DNA from: JAKFDK01 sp036676195
Lineage (GTDB): Bacteria; Bacillota; Sulfobacillia; Symbiobacteriales; ZC4RG38
Length of the DNA: 47,852 bases
Assembly (NCBI GenBank): GCA_036676195.1
Contig: JAKFDK010000105.1
Span: 1-47,852, forward strand
Reading direction: 5' to 3'
The translations under genes were made by a program, and so were the position numbers. Shown here in pieces: positions 15,544-23,436 of this stretch (the stretch's first letter is position 1; the number at the start of each line of letters is the position of its first letter). Under the pieces are notes generated by a model. The model saw only the letters and a list, made by a program, of their open reading frames with translations. It was not told the origin of the DNA and made no database searches.

Positions 15544-18231
15544 ATGACGCAGAAGCGGCAGGGACTGATCTCTGCCAAGCTCAGAACGCCAGCACCGCGG
15601 CGCAACTGCATTTACAGGGCAGGATTGGCGGACCGGCTGGAGAGTCTGATTGAGGTCAAGGTCACGGTAGTCAAGGGCGCCGCCGGGAGCGGCAAGACGA
15701 CGTTGCTCACCTCCTACCTGAAGGAGCGGGGTCTCACACAGGTCCGGTGGATCAGCCTGGACCAGAACGACAATGACGTGTTGTCGCTCTGGTCTTACCT
15801 GCTGGCGGCGCTGGCTCCTGATCTGGGTGAGCAAGCAGCCGACCTGCGCCGGCTGTTGGAATCGATCATGCATGCGCATGAGATGGAGACAGTTCTGGTG
15901 GCGGTCGTGAATGCCCTCGATCCGGAAGAGGACGTCCTGCTGGTGCTCGACGACGCGCACCAGTTGACCGACCAGGCGGTGCTGCGCTCGTTGGACTTCT
16001 TTCTCCGCTATTCGTCGGAACGCGTGCACCTGGTCCTGCTCACACGCACCGAGCCCGAGCTGTATCTGGGTGATCTGCGCATGGCGGGGCAGTTGCTCGA
16101 GTTCGATGAGAGTGACCTGAAGGTGAGCCCTGAGGAGGGGCAGGCGTTCCTGAAGCACACACTTGGTCTCGAACTGGATGCCGAAGCGACCGCCCGGATG
16201 AATGAGCTGGCAGAGGGCTGGATCGGCGGGCTGCAACTGCTTGCCATCGCCATGGGACAGAAGAAGGAACAGGTTGGATTCATTCCCAGCCTGAACAAGC
16301 ACATGGTGGACTATCTCTCGAATGAGATCTTGCGCTCCCTGGCGGATCAGGAGCAGGAGTTTCTGGTCTGCACCTCGATCCTGAGCTATTTCGACGCAGC
16401 CATCTGCGGGGATGTGCTGGGGAATCCGGAAGCCGGCACGTTATTGCGCCGGCTGGCGGAGAAGAACCTGTTTCTGATCGCCGTTGACGAAGAGCGCGGC
16501 GTATACCGCTACCATCACCTGTTTGGCGAATTCCTCCGGCTCAAATTCATGGAGCGACCGGAAGCGGAGCGGCGCGGACTGCACAAAAGAGCCGCCCACC
16601 TGTATCTGCTGACAGGCGATCTGGAGGAGAGCGTGAACCACTGCCTGCTGGCCGGGGAGTACGCCGAGGCGCTGCGTTTGATCGGTCGGATGGGTGGCGG
16701 CGTGAAGGGCTGGAGCCTCCTGAAGCGGGTGCCCTTGGCGGCGCTGCACGGGCAACCCGAGTTCATCTACCAGCGGCTGTTCAGCCATTTTGGCAGCCTT
16801 GAACTTGACGAGTGCAACCGCATCATCAGCTACTTTAAGGAGCGCCTGGGAGATCCGCTGTCTGACCGGCTGTTCAATGTGATCAATCACGTGGCTGGGG
16901 ACCAGCCGTATGACCTGAGGCAGGAAGACTGGTCTCCCGAAGTGATGAAACGGCTGGAGCTTGGCGATGAAACGAGGGCCGTCCTCTACCTGACCGTCAG
17001 CATGGTCCTGAGCATGAAGGATCAGGCCCGTGAAGCGCTGGTCTGTATCAATGAGGCAGACCTGATCGAGCAGAGGGTGGGTAATCCATACATTCGCTAT
17101 TTCCTGCTGATCTTAAAGGGCCAGATCAAGGAGTATCTGGGCGACATCCGGGAGTGCGAGGCGATCTATGACGAGACGTTTCGCCTGGTGGAACGGAACG
17201 CCTTCCTGGTTCCGACCCTGGCGAACGGGTATATCGGCATCGTCGGCATTCTGCTGAAGACGGGCCGGTTGGCGGAGGCGGAGTCGTACCTGGAGCGGGC
17301 CAGGAGCCAGGGCGCACTGCACCCGTCCGTGGAGCGGGGATACCGGTACAACCTGATGGAGCTGTACGTGCTCAGGGGTGAGCAGGAGGAGGCTGCCCGG
17401 GCGGCGGAACACCTGATGCAGGACGCGGTGTTTCGCAATCCGCTTTACAGCGCCTCGGTGCTCAAGTATCTCCTCCTGCTGGACCGGGCGGACGATGCCG
17501 TGCTGCGGCGGTTCCAGTTCGATCAGATTCCGGCCCCGCGCTGGGAGGATTACCTGCTCCAGGCCAGGTTGTTGCTGCGCGCCGGCCGGCACACCGAGGC
17601 GCTGGCGATGTTGGATCAGCAGCTTGGCCACCAGCGGCGGCAGCAGGCCAGGCTGCCGCTGGTGGAAGCCCTGCTGTTGAAGGTGCAGGTGCTGGAGGCG
17701 GCCGGGGGCGCGGCCAGGCGGGATCTTCGCAACGCCCTGCGGGAAGCGGTGCATTACAGTTATGAAAACCGGCTCATGGCGCCCTTCCTGCTGGGGAGAG
17801 AGCGAATCGCCACCCACCTGCGCTTGCTGCGGGAGGACCGGGAAGCCGACCTGTGCGACGCGGAAAAGCTGTTCCTGGACGGGCTGATGTCAGCCTGGGG
17901 TGAACAGGCCGGCGTGTCCCCTGTGCGGCCTGCCAACCGGAGCCTGCTGAGCGAGCGGGAGTGCGAGGTGCTGCAGGTGCTGGCCGAAGGGGCGACCAAT
18001 AAGGAGATCGCCGACCGGCTGCACATTTCGCTCGCCACGGTCAAGACGCCCATCATCAACATTTACTCCAAGCTCCAGGTTTCCAACCGTGTCGAAGTGG
18101 TGGCAAAGGCGGCAGGGGCGGCCGCCGCAGCGACCGCCCCTGCCTGCTACCGTCAATGGCTCAGCTTCGCACCTGCAGGTGCCAGATCCGGGCCACCAGC
18201 TTCTCCAGCCAACCGATTGCCAGATACATGA
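15544..18231 (+). CDS. MalT-like ATP-dependent LuxR-family regulator
   Basis: This large STAND-type regulator has 895 aa, close to MalT (901). The N-terminal NTPase has Walker A GAAGSGKT (45-52) and Walker B VLLVLDDAH. A helical-repeat sensor fills the middle, and a LuxR helix-turn-helix lies at about 800-850 (LSERECEVLQVLAEGATNKEIADRLHIS). The recognition helix reads TVKTPIINIYSKL where the family nearly always has TVKTHINNIYSKL; Pro in place of His could weaken DNA binding. ATG 15544 follows AGGTGATGGG. The C-terminal tail runs about 70 bases into the convergent permease gene. The position behind the ABC exporter suggests it controls that operon. Confidence 0.9.
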   Translation: MTQKRQGLISAKLRTPAPRRNCIYRAGLADRLESLIEVKVTVVKGAAGSGKTTLLTSYLKERGLTQVRWISLDQNDNDVLSLWSYLLAALAPDLGEQAADLRRLLESIMHAHEMETVLVAVVNALDPEEDVLLVLDDAHQLTDQAVLRSLDFFLRYSSERVHLVLLTRTEPELYLGDLRMAGQLLEFDESDLKVSPEEGQAFLKHTLGLELDAEATARMNELAEGWIGGLQLLAIAMGQKKEQVGFIPSLNKHMVDYLSNEILRSLADQEQEFLVCTSILSYFDAAICGDVLGNPEAGTLLRRLAEKNLFLIAVDEERGVYRYHHLFGEFLRLKFMERPEAERRGLHKRAAHLYLLTGDLEESVNHCLLAGEYAEALRLIGRMGGGVKGWSLLKRVPLAALHGQPEFIYQRLFSHFGSLELDECNRIISYFKERLGDPLSDRLFNVINHVAGDQPYDLRQEDWSPEVMKRLELGDETRAVLYLTVSMVLSMKDQAREALVCINEADLIEQRVGNPYIRYFLLILKGQIKEYLGDIRECEAIYDETFRLVERNAFLVPTLANGYIGIVGILLKTGRLAEAESYLERARSQGALHPSVERGYRYNLMELYVLRGEQEEAARAAEHLMQDAVFRNPLYSASVLKYLLLLDRADDAVLRRFQFDQIPAPRWEDYLLQARLLLRAGRHTEALAMLDQQLGHQRRQQARLPLVEALLLKVQVLEAAGGAARRDLRNALREAVHYSYENRLMAPFLLGRERIATHLRLLREDREADLCDAEKLFLDGLMSAWGEQAGVSPVRPANRSLLSERECEVLQVLAEGATNKEIADRLHISLATVKTPIINIYSKLQVSNRVEVVAKAAGAAAAATAPACYRQWLSFAPAGARSGPPASPANRLPDT
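18111..18144. terminator. Hairpin in the overlap of convergent genes
   Basis: GGCAGGGGCGG (18111-18121) pairs perfectly with CCGCCCCTGCC (18134-18144). It lies inside the 3' end of the LuxR-type gene and just past the stop of the minus-strand permease. There is no T-run, so termination activity is only suggested. Confidence 0.4.
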
Positions 18232-19027
18232 CAGCGGAAATCACCAGCAGAATCACAATACTGGTCATAACCAGTTCCATCTGAAACACCTGGCCGCCAT
18301 AAATGATCAGGTAGCCGAGACCGGCTTTTGAGGAGATAAATTCCCCCACAATCACGCCGGTCAGGGTCAGCCCGATATTGACCTTCAGCGTAGCCACCAG
18401 GGTGGGCAGGCTGGCGGGGAAGACCACCTTCTGCAGCATCTGCAGCTTGCTGGCGCCAAACGTCTGCATCAGCTTGATTTTTTGCGGGTCCACGGCGCGA
18501 AAGCCCACGTAGACCATCACGATCGTTACCACCACCGAGATCGCCACCGCCATCCCGTAGATGCTGTGCACTTCGCCCAGCCATACATACAGGATCGGTC
18601 CGAGGGCGATCTTGGGCATGGCGTTCAGCACCACCAGGTACGGGTCCATCACCCGGGAAAAGGCCGGCCACCACCAGAGCGCCACCGATACCGCCACCCC
18701 CAGCGCCATGCCCACGGCAAAGCCGAGCATGGTCTCCTGCAGGGTGACCAGCGTGTGCCTGACCAGCGAACCGTTGACCGACAGCTTCATCAGCGTCTCC
18801 CAGACCTTGGAGGGCTTGCTGGTCAGCATGGGGTTCACCCAGTAGTGGTCGGCCGCATACTGCCACAGCGCCAGCCCAATGACCAGAAGCAGCATTTGCA
18901 CCGCCAGGACCCCGATCCGGTGCATACGCACGCTCCGCCGGTAGGCCAGATAGGCGCTGCTGGGCTGGGCCGCCGCCCCGCCGGTACCCTCCTGCCGCTG
19001 TTCCTGCGGCCGGCTAGCTATGGACAT
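18161..19027 (-). CDS. ABC importer permease (SsuC/TauC family)
   Basis: This 288-aa binding-protein-dependent permease has about six membrane helices. The EAA loop that contacts the ATPase reads FGASKLQMLQKVVFPASLP, followed by the family's GEFISSKAGLGYLI. The start overlaps the end of the ATPase gene upstream. The family imports sulfonates, nitrate/cyanate, pyrimidine precursors or similar small molecules. It is last in an operon with a NIF3-like gene, a binding lipoprotein and the ATPase. Confidence 0.92.
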   Translation of the reverse strand: MSIASRPQEQRQEGTGGAAAQPSSAYLAYRRSVRMHRIGVLAVQMLLLVIGLALWQYAADHYWVNPMLTSKPSKVWETLMKLSVNGSLVRHTLVTLQETMLGFAVGMALGVAVSVALWWWPAFSRVMDPYLVVLNAMPKIALGPILYVWLGEVHSIYGMAVAISVVVTIVMVYVGFRAVDPQKIKLMQTFGASKLQMLQKVVFPASLPTLVATLKVNIGLTLTGVIVGEFISSKAGLGYLIIYGGQVFQMELVMTSIVILLVISAVMYLAIGWLEKLVARIWHLQVRS

Positions 19028-19793
19028 GAACCTCTAACTCCTCCCAGATGCGGTGGAAGTAGCCGCGGTACTCCGGCGCTTCCCGGGCCATGAAAGGGGT
19101 GGGCCGGGCGACGCCGGCAAAGTGAATGACATGCTCACTCTTGAGCCGTCCCGGCCGGTGGGTCAGCACCAGCACCCGGTCGCTCATGGTCACCGCCTCG
19201 GAAATGTCGTGGGTCACCAGTAGCGCCGTCTTCTGCTCCTGACGCAGAATCGCCGTCACCTCGTCGGCCAGGGTCAGCCGGGTCTGAAAATCCAGGGCGG
19301 AAAACGGCTCATCCAGCAGCAGAATGTCCGGGTCAATGGCCAGGGTCCGCACCAGGGCCACCCGCTGGCGCATGCCGCCGGAGAGCTGGTCCGGGTAGGC
19401 ATCCTTGAAAGGATACAGCCCGGTCCGGCGCAGAAAGTGAATCGCCCGCTCCCGGGCGGCGGGCAGGGGCAGCCCCTGCACCTCCGGCCCGATCAGACAG
19501 TTGTCGAGCACCGTCCGCCACTCGAACAGATGGTCGTGTTGCAGCATATAGCCCATGCGGCGGGAGGGGCCGGTCACCGGTCGCCCGTCCACCAGCACGT
19601 CGCCGGCGGTGGGGCGCAGAATGCCGGCAATCAGCGACAGAAAGGTCGACTTGCCGCAGCCGCTGGGACCGACGATCGACACAAACTCGCCGGGCGCAAC
19701 CGTAAAGGAGACGTCCGCCAGGGCTTCGGTCTCTCCTTGTGGGGAGAAGTAGCGCATCCCTACCTGCCGCAGTTCAATTCGGGGTTCGCCCAT
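19014..19793 (-). CDS. ABC importer ATPase (SsuB/TauB family)
   Basis: This 259-aa ATPase has Walker A GPSGCGKST, the signature LSGGMRQRVAL, Walker B ILLLDEPFSALD and the switch His in VTHDISEA. The first 20 residues (RIELRQVGMRYFSPQGETEAL) are typical of the nitrate/sulfonate/taurine group. It overlaps the permease by 14 bases and lies 19 bases after the binding-protein gene, so the three make one importer. Confidence 0.93.
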   Translation of the reverse strand: MGEPRIELRQVGMRYFSPQGETEALADVSFTVAPGEFVSIVGPSGCGKSTFLSLIAGILRPTAGDVLVDGRPVTGPSRRMGYMLQHDHLFEWRTVLDNCLIGPEVQGLPLPAARERAIHFLRRTGLYPFKDAYPDQLSGGMRQRVALVRTLAIDPDILLLDEPFSALDFQTRLTLADEVTAILRQEQKTALLVTHDISEAVTMSDRVLVLTHRPGRLKSEHVIHFAGVARPTPFMAREAPEYRGYFHRIWEELEVHVHS

Positions 19794-19812
19794 GGCGGTT
19801 CGCCCTCCCAGT

Positions 19813-20895
19813 TTACTTCACCGTCTGCACGGCCTTTTCGGCAAAGGTGTTGATCACAATCTTGTCAAAGGGTGCCTTTTTGGCCGCCTCCAGCACGCCG
19901 CCTTCCACCATCAGGGACTGCAGCTTGTCATAGTCCTTCGGGTCCATCACCGGCGTGGCCTTCCAGGTATCCTGGGCCTTGTAGCGCCTGATGGCACTTT
20001 CAATCAGAGATACGTCGGTTCCTTCAAATTGGGGGGCGATTTCCTTGGCCACCACCGCCGGGTCGGTCTTCTGCAGGTAAAGCGTGGCCCGGTACACGGC
20101 GTTGGTAAAGCGCTGGACAATATCGGGGTTCTCGGCAATATACTTGTCGGTGGCCGTGTAGCCCGTAAAGGGCACCGGCCCGTAGGAAAGGCCCATCGAC
20201 GCCACCACGTGGGCCAAGCCAGCCTTTTCCAGTTGGCTGGCAATGGGCTCATACACCTGAATATAATCGCCCTGGCCGCTCTGGAAGGCACCGGCCATGG
20301 CCGGGGCGGCCAGGTTGGTGATGTAGTTCACGTCCTTGTCCGGGGTCAGGCCGGTTTGCTTCAGTACCGACACCGCCACCATCTGCGGCATGCTGCCAGG
20401 CCGCCAGCCGATGATGCTCTTACCTCTGGTTTCTTCCCACTTGAAGCTGGCGTTGGGCTTGCGGGCCAGCAGGAATGAGCCGTCCTTGGCCGTCATCTGA
20501 GCAAACAGCTTGACCTTGACCGGCGTATCCTGGCCGTGAACAAAGACGGTTGTCTCCGGACCCACCAGAGCGATGTCGGCCGTACCGGCCAGCAGGGCGG
20601 CAGTGCCCTTGTCGGACCCCTGCGCCGTGCTCGTATCCAGGTCGATACCCTCATCTTTAAAGAAACCCTTGGCCTGCGCCACGTACTGCGGGGCGTAGAA
20701 GATGGAGTGGATCACCTCGGAAAAGCGCACCTTCTGCAACTGCACCGGCTTGGCCTCTGCCACCGGTTTGGTCTCGGCCGCCGGCTTGGTCTCTGGAGCC
20801 GGCTTCGGTGCCTCCTGGGTGCCGCTACAGCCCGCCAGCAGCACCGCTGCCAGCAATCCACCCGCCGCCAGCCTGCGCAAAGTACCCCTCAACAT
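19813..20895 (-). CDS. ABC importer substrate-binding lipoprotein (NMT1/SsuA-like)
   Basis: This 360-aa protein has a lipoprotein signal with lipobox LLAGC (Cys23). A linker follows with three to four copies of a KPAxETKP-type repeat, which tethers the binding domain to the membrane. The mature part matches NMT1/THI5-like periplasmic-type binding proteins (RFSEVIHSIFYAPQYVAQAKGFFKDEGID). Sulfonate, aromatic or thiamine-precursor ligands are all found in this family, so the ligand stays open. ATG 20895 has AGGAGG 8 bases upstream and overlaps the NIF3-like stop by a few bases. Confidence 0.9.
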   Translation of the reverse strand: MLRGTLRRLAAGGLLAAVLLAGCSGTQEAPKPAPETKPAAETKPVAEAKPVQLQKVRFSEVIHSIFYAPQYVAQAKGFFKDEGIDLDTSTAQGSDKGTAALLAGTADIALVGPETTVFVHGQDTPVKVKLFAQMTAKDGSFLLARKPNASFKWEETRGKSIIGWRPGSMPQMVAVSVLKQTGLTPDKDVNYITNLAAPAMAGAFQSGQGDYIQVYEPIASQLEKAGLAHVVASMGLSYGPVPFTGYTATDKYIAENPDIVQRFTNAVYRATLYLQKTDPAVVAKEIAPQFEGTDVSLIESAIRRYKAQDTWKATPVMDPKDYDKLQSLMVEGGVLEAAKKAPFDKIVINTFAEKAVQTVK

Positions 20896-21968
20896 GATTG
20901 GTCCCTCCTGATCGGTTTGTTTTGCAACTCGCCGCCTACCGGTGCCGTTTCCGCCCGGTGGCGTAAAAGATATTCCTGACTCATGGTCTGGGCGTAGCTG
21001 CGGATCTCCGCTCCGCCCACGCTGCCCACCGGGGCGCTGGTCATGCGCTCCCGGAAGACCTGCACGTCTACCCCAGGCAGCAGTTCCTGCAGGGCATAGG
21101 CCAGCGGCAGCCCGTTTTCCAGAATCTCCACCGCATGCGAATTCCCGGTGACAAAGTTCAGGCCCAGCCGGGTGGCGGTGGCGACCATTTCATCGCCGGG
21201 ATACAGCCGGCTGATGCTGGCCACCACGGTATCTACCAGCGGGTATTCAGCCAGGGCCTGCAGCAGGTGCTGGGTCCGAAAACCCGTATGCGGGTGAATA
21301 TGCAGGATCTCGGCCACCGGCGCCGACTCCGACCCGGCCAAAATGGCGGGCAGGGTGGCCACCACCGTTTCCTGCAGCGGCCCGCCGCCGCGGGCCTGGC
21401 GCTCGGCGGCCAGTACAGCCGCCTCTTCGTCCCGGCCGATCAGCCGGTTGAGCCGGCTGACCAGTTCGCCCAGCGTCTGCACCTCGGCCAGTGGTCTGCC
21501 CACATAGACCACGTTGCCGGGGATTCCACCATATTCTGTGGAAACAAAGTGCGGCCGGTGCCCGTGCAGCCAGGCAATCCCCGGATGCAGGCCGTGCAAC
21601 GGTTCGTGCACCTCGATGCAGGCGATGCCGTACAGGGGCAGGTAGGTAGAGAGGGGGACGCCGCCGGAACTGGCGGCATCGGCAATGGGGTGGTGGGCGA
21701 TGATCAGGTCCACCCCGGTGGCGCCTGCCAGTTCCACGGCCTGTTCCGTCATGGTCATGGCCACAGCCAGGCGGCGCACCGGTGCGTCCGGGTCGCCCCA
21801 GATCAGCCCTGGGATCTCCAGCAAACCCTTACCCGGCACGCCCGAACTCTTGGTCACCAGGTAGCGGTTGCGTCCGGTGGTGTAGTCGGCGACCGTAACG
21901 ACCATCCGCCCGCCTGTGATCAGGTTGAGGGCGTCCAGCACGTCACGGACCCTGGTTTCAGCCGTCAT
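20889..21968 (-). CDS. NIF3-like (DUF34) metal-binding protein
   Basis: This 359-aa protein of the NIF3/YqfO/YbgI family has the metal-ligand signature IIAHHPIA (His92, His93) and a distal H/E motif in NSHAVEIL. ATG 21968 was chosen because AAGGAGG lies 8 bases upstream. The family's function is unsettled; GTP cyclohydrolase-like and metal-chaperone roles have been proposed. Being first in an ABC importer operon is unusual and suggests the importer substrate is processed by, or supplies metal to, this protein. A GC-rich structured leader lies between it and the MpsC-type gene upstream. Confidence 0.88.
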   Translation of the reverse strand: MTAETRVRDVLDALNLITGGRMVVTVADYTTGRNRYLVTKSSGVPGKGLLEIPGLIWGDPDAPVRRLAVAMTMTEQAVELAGATGVDLIIAHHPIADAASSGGVPLSTYLPLYGIACIEVHEPLHGLHPGIAWLHGHRPHFVSTEYGGIPGNVVYVGRPLAEVQTLGELVSRLNRLIGRDEEAAVLAAERQARGGGPLQETVVATLPAILAGSESAPVAEILHIHPHTGFRTQHLLQALAEYPLVDTVVASISRLYPGDEMVATATRLGLNFVTGNSHAVEILENGLPLAYALQELLPGVDVQVFRERMTSAPVGSVGGAEIRSYAQTMSQEYLLRHRAETAPVGGELQNKPIRRDQSC

Positions 21969-21999
21969 TGCGATCCTCCTTATCCTGGGAAACACAGAA

Positions 22000-22052
22000 A
22001 CGCCGCCGCTGCCCGGACCGCTGCGCGCGGACGATCCGGGAAACGACGGCGT
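22000..22052 (-). promoter_or_regulatory. Large stem-loop in the leader of the NIF3-ABC operon
   Basis: The outer stem is 22000-22008 with 22044-22052 (one G-U pair) and the inner stem is CCCGGA 22012-22017 with TCCGGG 22035-22040. On the transcribed minus strand it ends about 32 bases before the NIF3-like start. It could be an attenuator or part of a riboswitch-like leader. I cannot match it to a known riboswitch class. Confidence 0.4.
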
Positions 22053-22148
22053 GTGGGCTCTTGCATAAGCTCCCGCTGCCGAGGTTGGGCTGGCTTTACC
22101 TTGTGCCGGCCCGCAAGCGGGCAGACACCGGGCTGACCTGTGCAGTTG

Positions 22149-22508
22149 TTAAACCACCGTCAGCGGCGACTCCAGACAAATGATCGTCCCCGCTAACTGG
22201 CTGACCGGGTCGTAGTCCTTCAGAATGGTCCGCACCGGAATGCCCAGCAGCGCCTCGATCCGGACCTGCATCCGGGCCTTGTACTCGTCGAGCAGGGCGG
22301 CATCGACCATCCGGGTCAGATACCGGTGTTCCCGGTCCAGGGTGGAGAGGGCCGGAATGCGTTGATGCTCGGCCACCACCACGATCTTGTCGCCCAGCAG
22401 GTCCACCCGCTGCTTGCGGACACCGACCGCGTACATATCCTGGTTGATTTCATTATACAGCCGGATAATTTCGCGTTTGACTTCGCTGGCCGAAAGCAAG
22501 GGGATCAC
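22149..22508 (-). CDS. DUF2294/MpsC-domain protein
   Basis: This 119-aa protein matches the DUF2294 (Na+-translocating decarboxylase-like MpsC) domain in layout: an N-terminal VKREIIRLYNEINQDM helix, a central VVVAEHQRIPALSTLDR segment, and a C-terminal arginine-rich helix (ARMQVRIEALLGIPV) ending in a short beta strand. GTG 22508 gives the usual length. The frame continues upstream into tRNA sequence, so longer starts are unlikely. The ribosome binding site is weak; TTG 22499 is also possible. The function in Firmicutes is poorly known. Confidence 0.7.
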   Translation of the reverse strand: MIPLLSASEVKREIIRLYNEINQDMYAVGVRKQRVDLLGDKIVVVAEHQRIPALSTLDREHRYLTRMVDAALLDEYKARMQVRIEALLGIPVRTILKDYDPVSQLAGTIICLESPLTVV

Positions 22509-22638
22509 CGTTTCTCTGCCCACCCGGAGTACAAATTTTCGATTTCCGCTGCATCTCAGTATTCGAATTTGACGATGCTGGAGAATCTCCTGCTGGCTAA
22601 AATGACAAAGGCGACTTTTCGGCGAAAAAAACAGGGTC

Positions 22639-22667
22639 TTGATTCGTTTCGTCCAGCCTGTTATATT
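22639..22667 (+). promoter_or_regulatory. Promoter of the tRNA operon
   Basis: A -35 box TTGATT (22639-22644), a 17-base spacer and a -10 box TATATT (22662-22667) form a good sigma-A promoter 60 bases before tRNA-Asp, in the only AT-rich stretch nearby. Confidence 0.75.
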
Positions 22668-22727
22668 AGTTCTCGTCGGTGCGGTAAACACCCGGCCATT
22701 CGCCGGAGCGATGCCGGCCGTACAATC

Positions 22728-22804
22728 GGAGGCGTGGTGCAGCGGCCTAGCATATCGCCCTGTCACGGCGAAGACCGCGGGTTCGAATCCCGTCGCCTCC
22801 GCCA
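22728..22804 (+). tRNA. tRNA-Asp (GTC)
   Basis: This 77-nt cloverleaf has acceptor GGAGGCG/CGCCTCC, anticodon GTC at 22762-22764, a GTTCGAATC T-loop and an encoded CCA end. It is first of five tRNAs in one transcript. Confidence 0.97.
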
Positions 22805-22809
22805 ACCTG

Positions 22810-22843
22810 GGTGACGGAAGAGAAAGACTGCTCTTCCGTCACC
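22810..22843 (+). other. Spacer stem-loop between tRNA-Asp and tRNA-Leu
   Basis: A perfect 13-bp inverted repeat (22810-22822 with 22831-22843) has an 8-nt loop and no T-run. It may guide processing of the polycistronic tRNA precursor. Confidence 0.7.
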
Positions 22844-22877
22844 GCCGGCCACGGCGGTCACTCACAGAATCACAAAT

Positions 22878-22964
22878 GCGGATGTGGCGGAACTGGCAGA
22901 CGCGCTAGATTCAGGTTCTAGTGGCCGCAAGGCCGTGGGGGTTCAAGTCCCTCTATCCGCACCA
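22878..22964 (+). tRNA. tRNA-Leu (CAG)
   Basis: This 87-nt class II tRNA has a long variable arm (TGGCCGCAAGGCCGT), acceptor GCGGATG/TATCCGC with a G-T pair, anticodon CAG and an encoded CCA. Confidence 0.96.
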
Positions 22965-22974
22965 AAACCGGCAG

Positions 22975-22998
22975 CCGGGGAGGGCGCTCCCTCCCCGG
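22975..22998 (+). other. Spacer stem-loop between tRNA-Leu and tRNA-Thr
   Basis: CCGGGGAGGG (22975-22984) pairs perfectly with 22989-22998 across CGCT. This is the second hairpin found in a spacer of this tRNA operon. Confidence 0.7.
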
Positions 22999-23011
22999 AA
23001 ATCGCCACCAT

Positions 23012-23087
23012 GCTGGTGTAGCTCAGTAGGTAGAGCACGTCCTTGGTAAGGACGAGGTCACCGGTTCGATCCCGGTCACCAGCTCCA
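23012..23087 (+). tRNA. tRNA-Thr (GGT)
   Basis: This 76-nt cloverleaf has acceptor GCTGGTG/CACCAGC, anticodon GGT in CTTGGTAAG, a standard T-arm and an encoded CCA. Only five bases separate it from tRNA-Ile. Confidence 0.97.
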
Positions 23088-23092
23088 TGAAT

Positions 23093-23169
23093 GCGAGGAT
23101 AGCTCAGCTGGTTAGAGCACGCGCCTGATAAGCGCGAGGTCGGTGGTTCGAGTCCACTTCCTCGCACCA
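23093..23169 (+). tRNA. tRNA-Ile (GAT)
   Basis: This 77-nt cloverleaf has acceptor GCGAGGA/TCCTCGC, anticodon GAT in CTGATAAG and an encoded CCA. The following spacer holds a small GGATCG/CGATCC hairpin. Confidence 0.97.
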
Positions 23170-23196
23170 GGATCGACTTGCGATCCGGTGTCACAT

Positions 23197-23273
<77 letters not shown>

Positions 23274-23279
23274 AAAGTT

Positions 23280-23310
23280 CAAAACCCGGCGTGAGCCGGG
23301 TTTTGTGTTA
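23280..23310 (+). terminator. Terminator of the tRNA operon
   Basis: CAAAACCCGGC and GCCGGGTTTTG form an 11-bp stem (23280-23290 with 23295-23305) around GTGA, with T-rich sequence on the 3' side. Confidence 0.9.
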
Positions 23311-23350
23311 TCTGGAGAGATCACCAGCCGGTCTGGGAATATGTGGCGGC

Positions 23351-23379
23351 TTGACGGCGCCGTTTGGCCGTGATACGAT
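23351..23379 (+). promoter_or_regulatory. Promoter of rnpB
   Basis: TTGACG (23351-23356), a 17-base spacer and TACGAT (23374-23379) form a strong sigma-A promoter. The transcript start would be near 23386, about 50 bases before the inferred mature 5' end of the RNase P RNA. Confidence 0.7.
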
Positions 23380-23436
23380 ATGATTCCTGTCGGGGGCCGC
23401 TGCTGCCGGCAGGTTGACAACCAAGAACATGATTTT

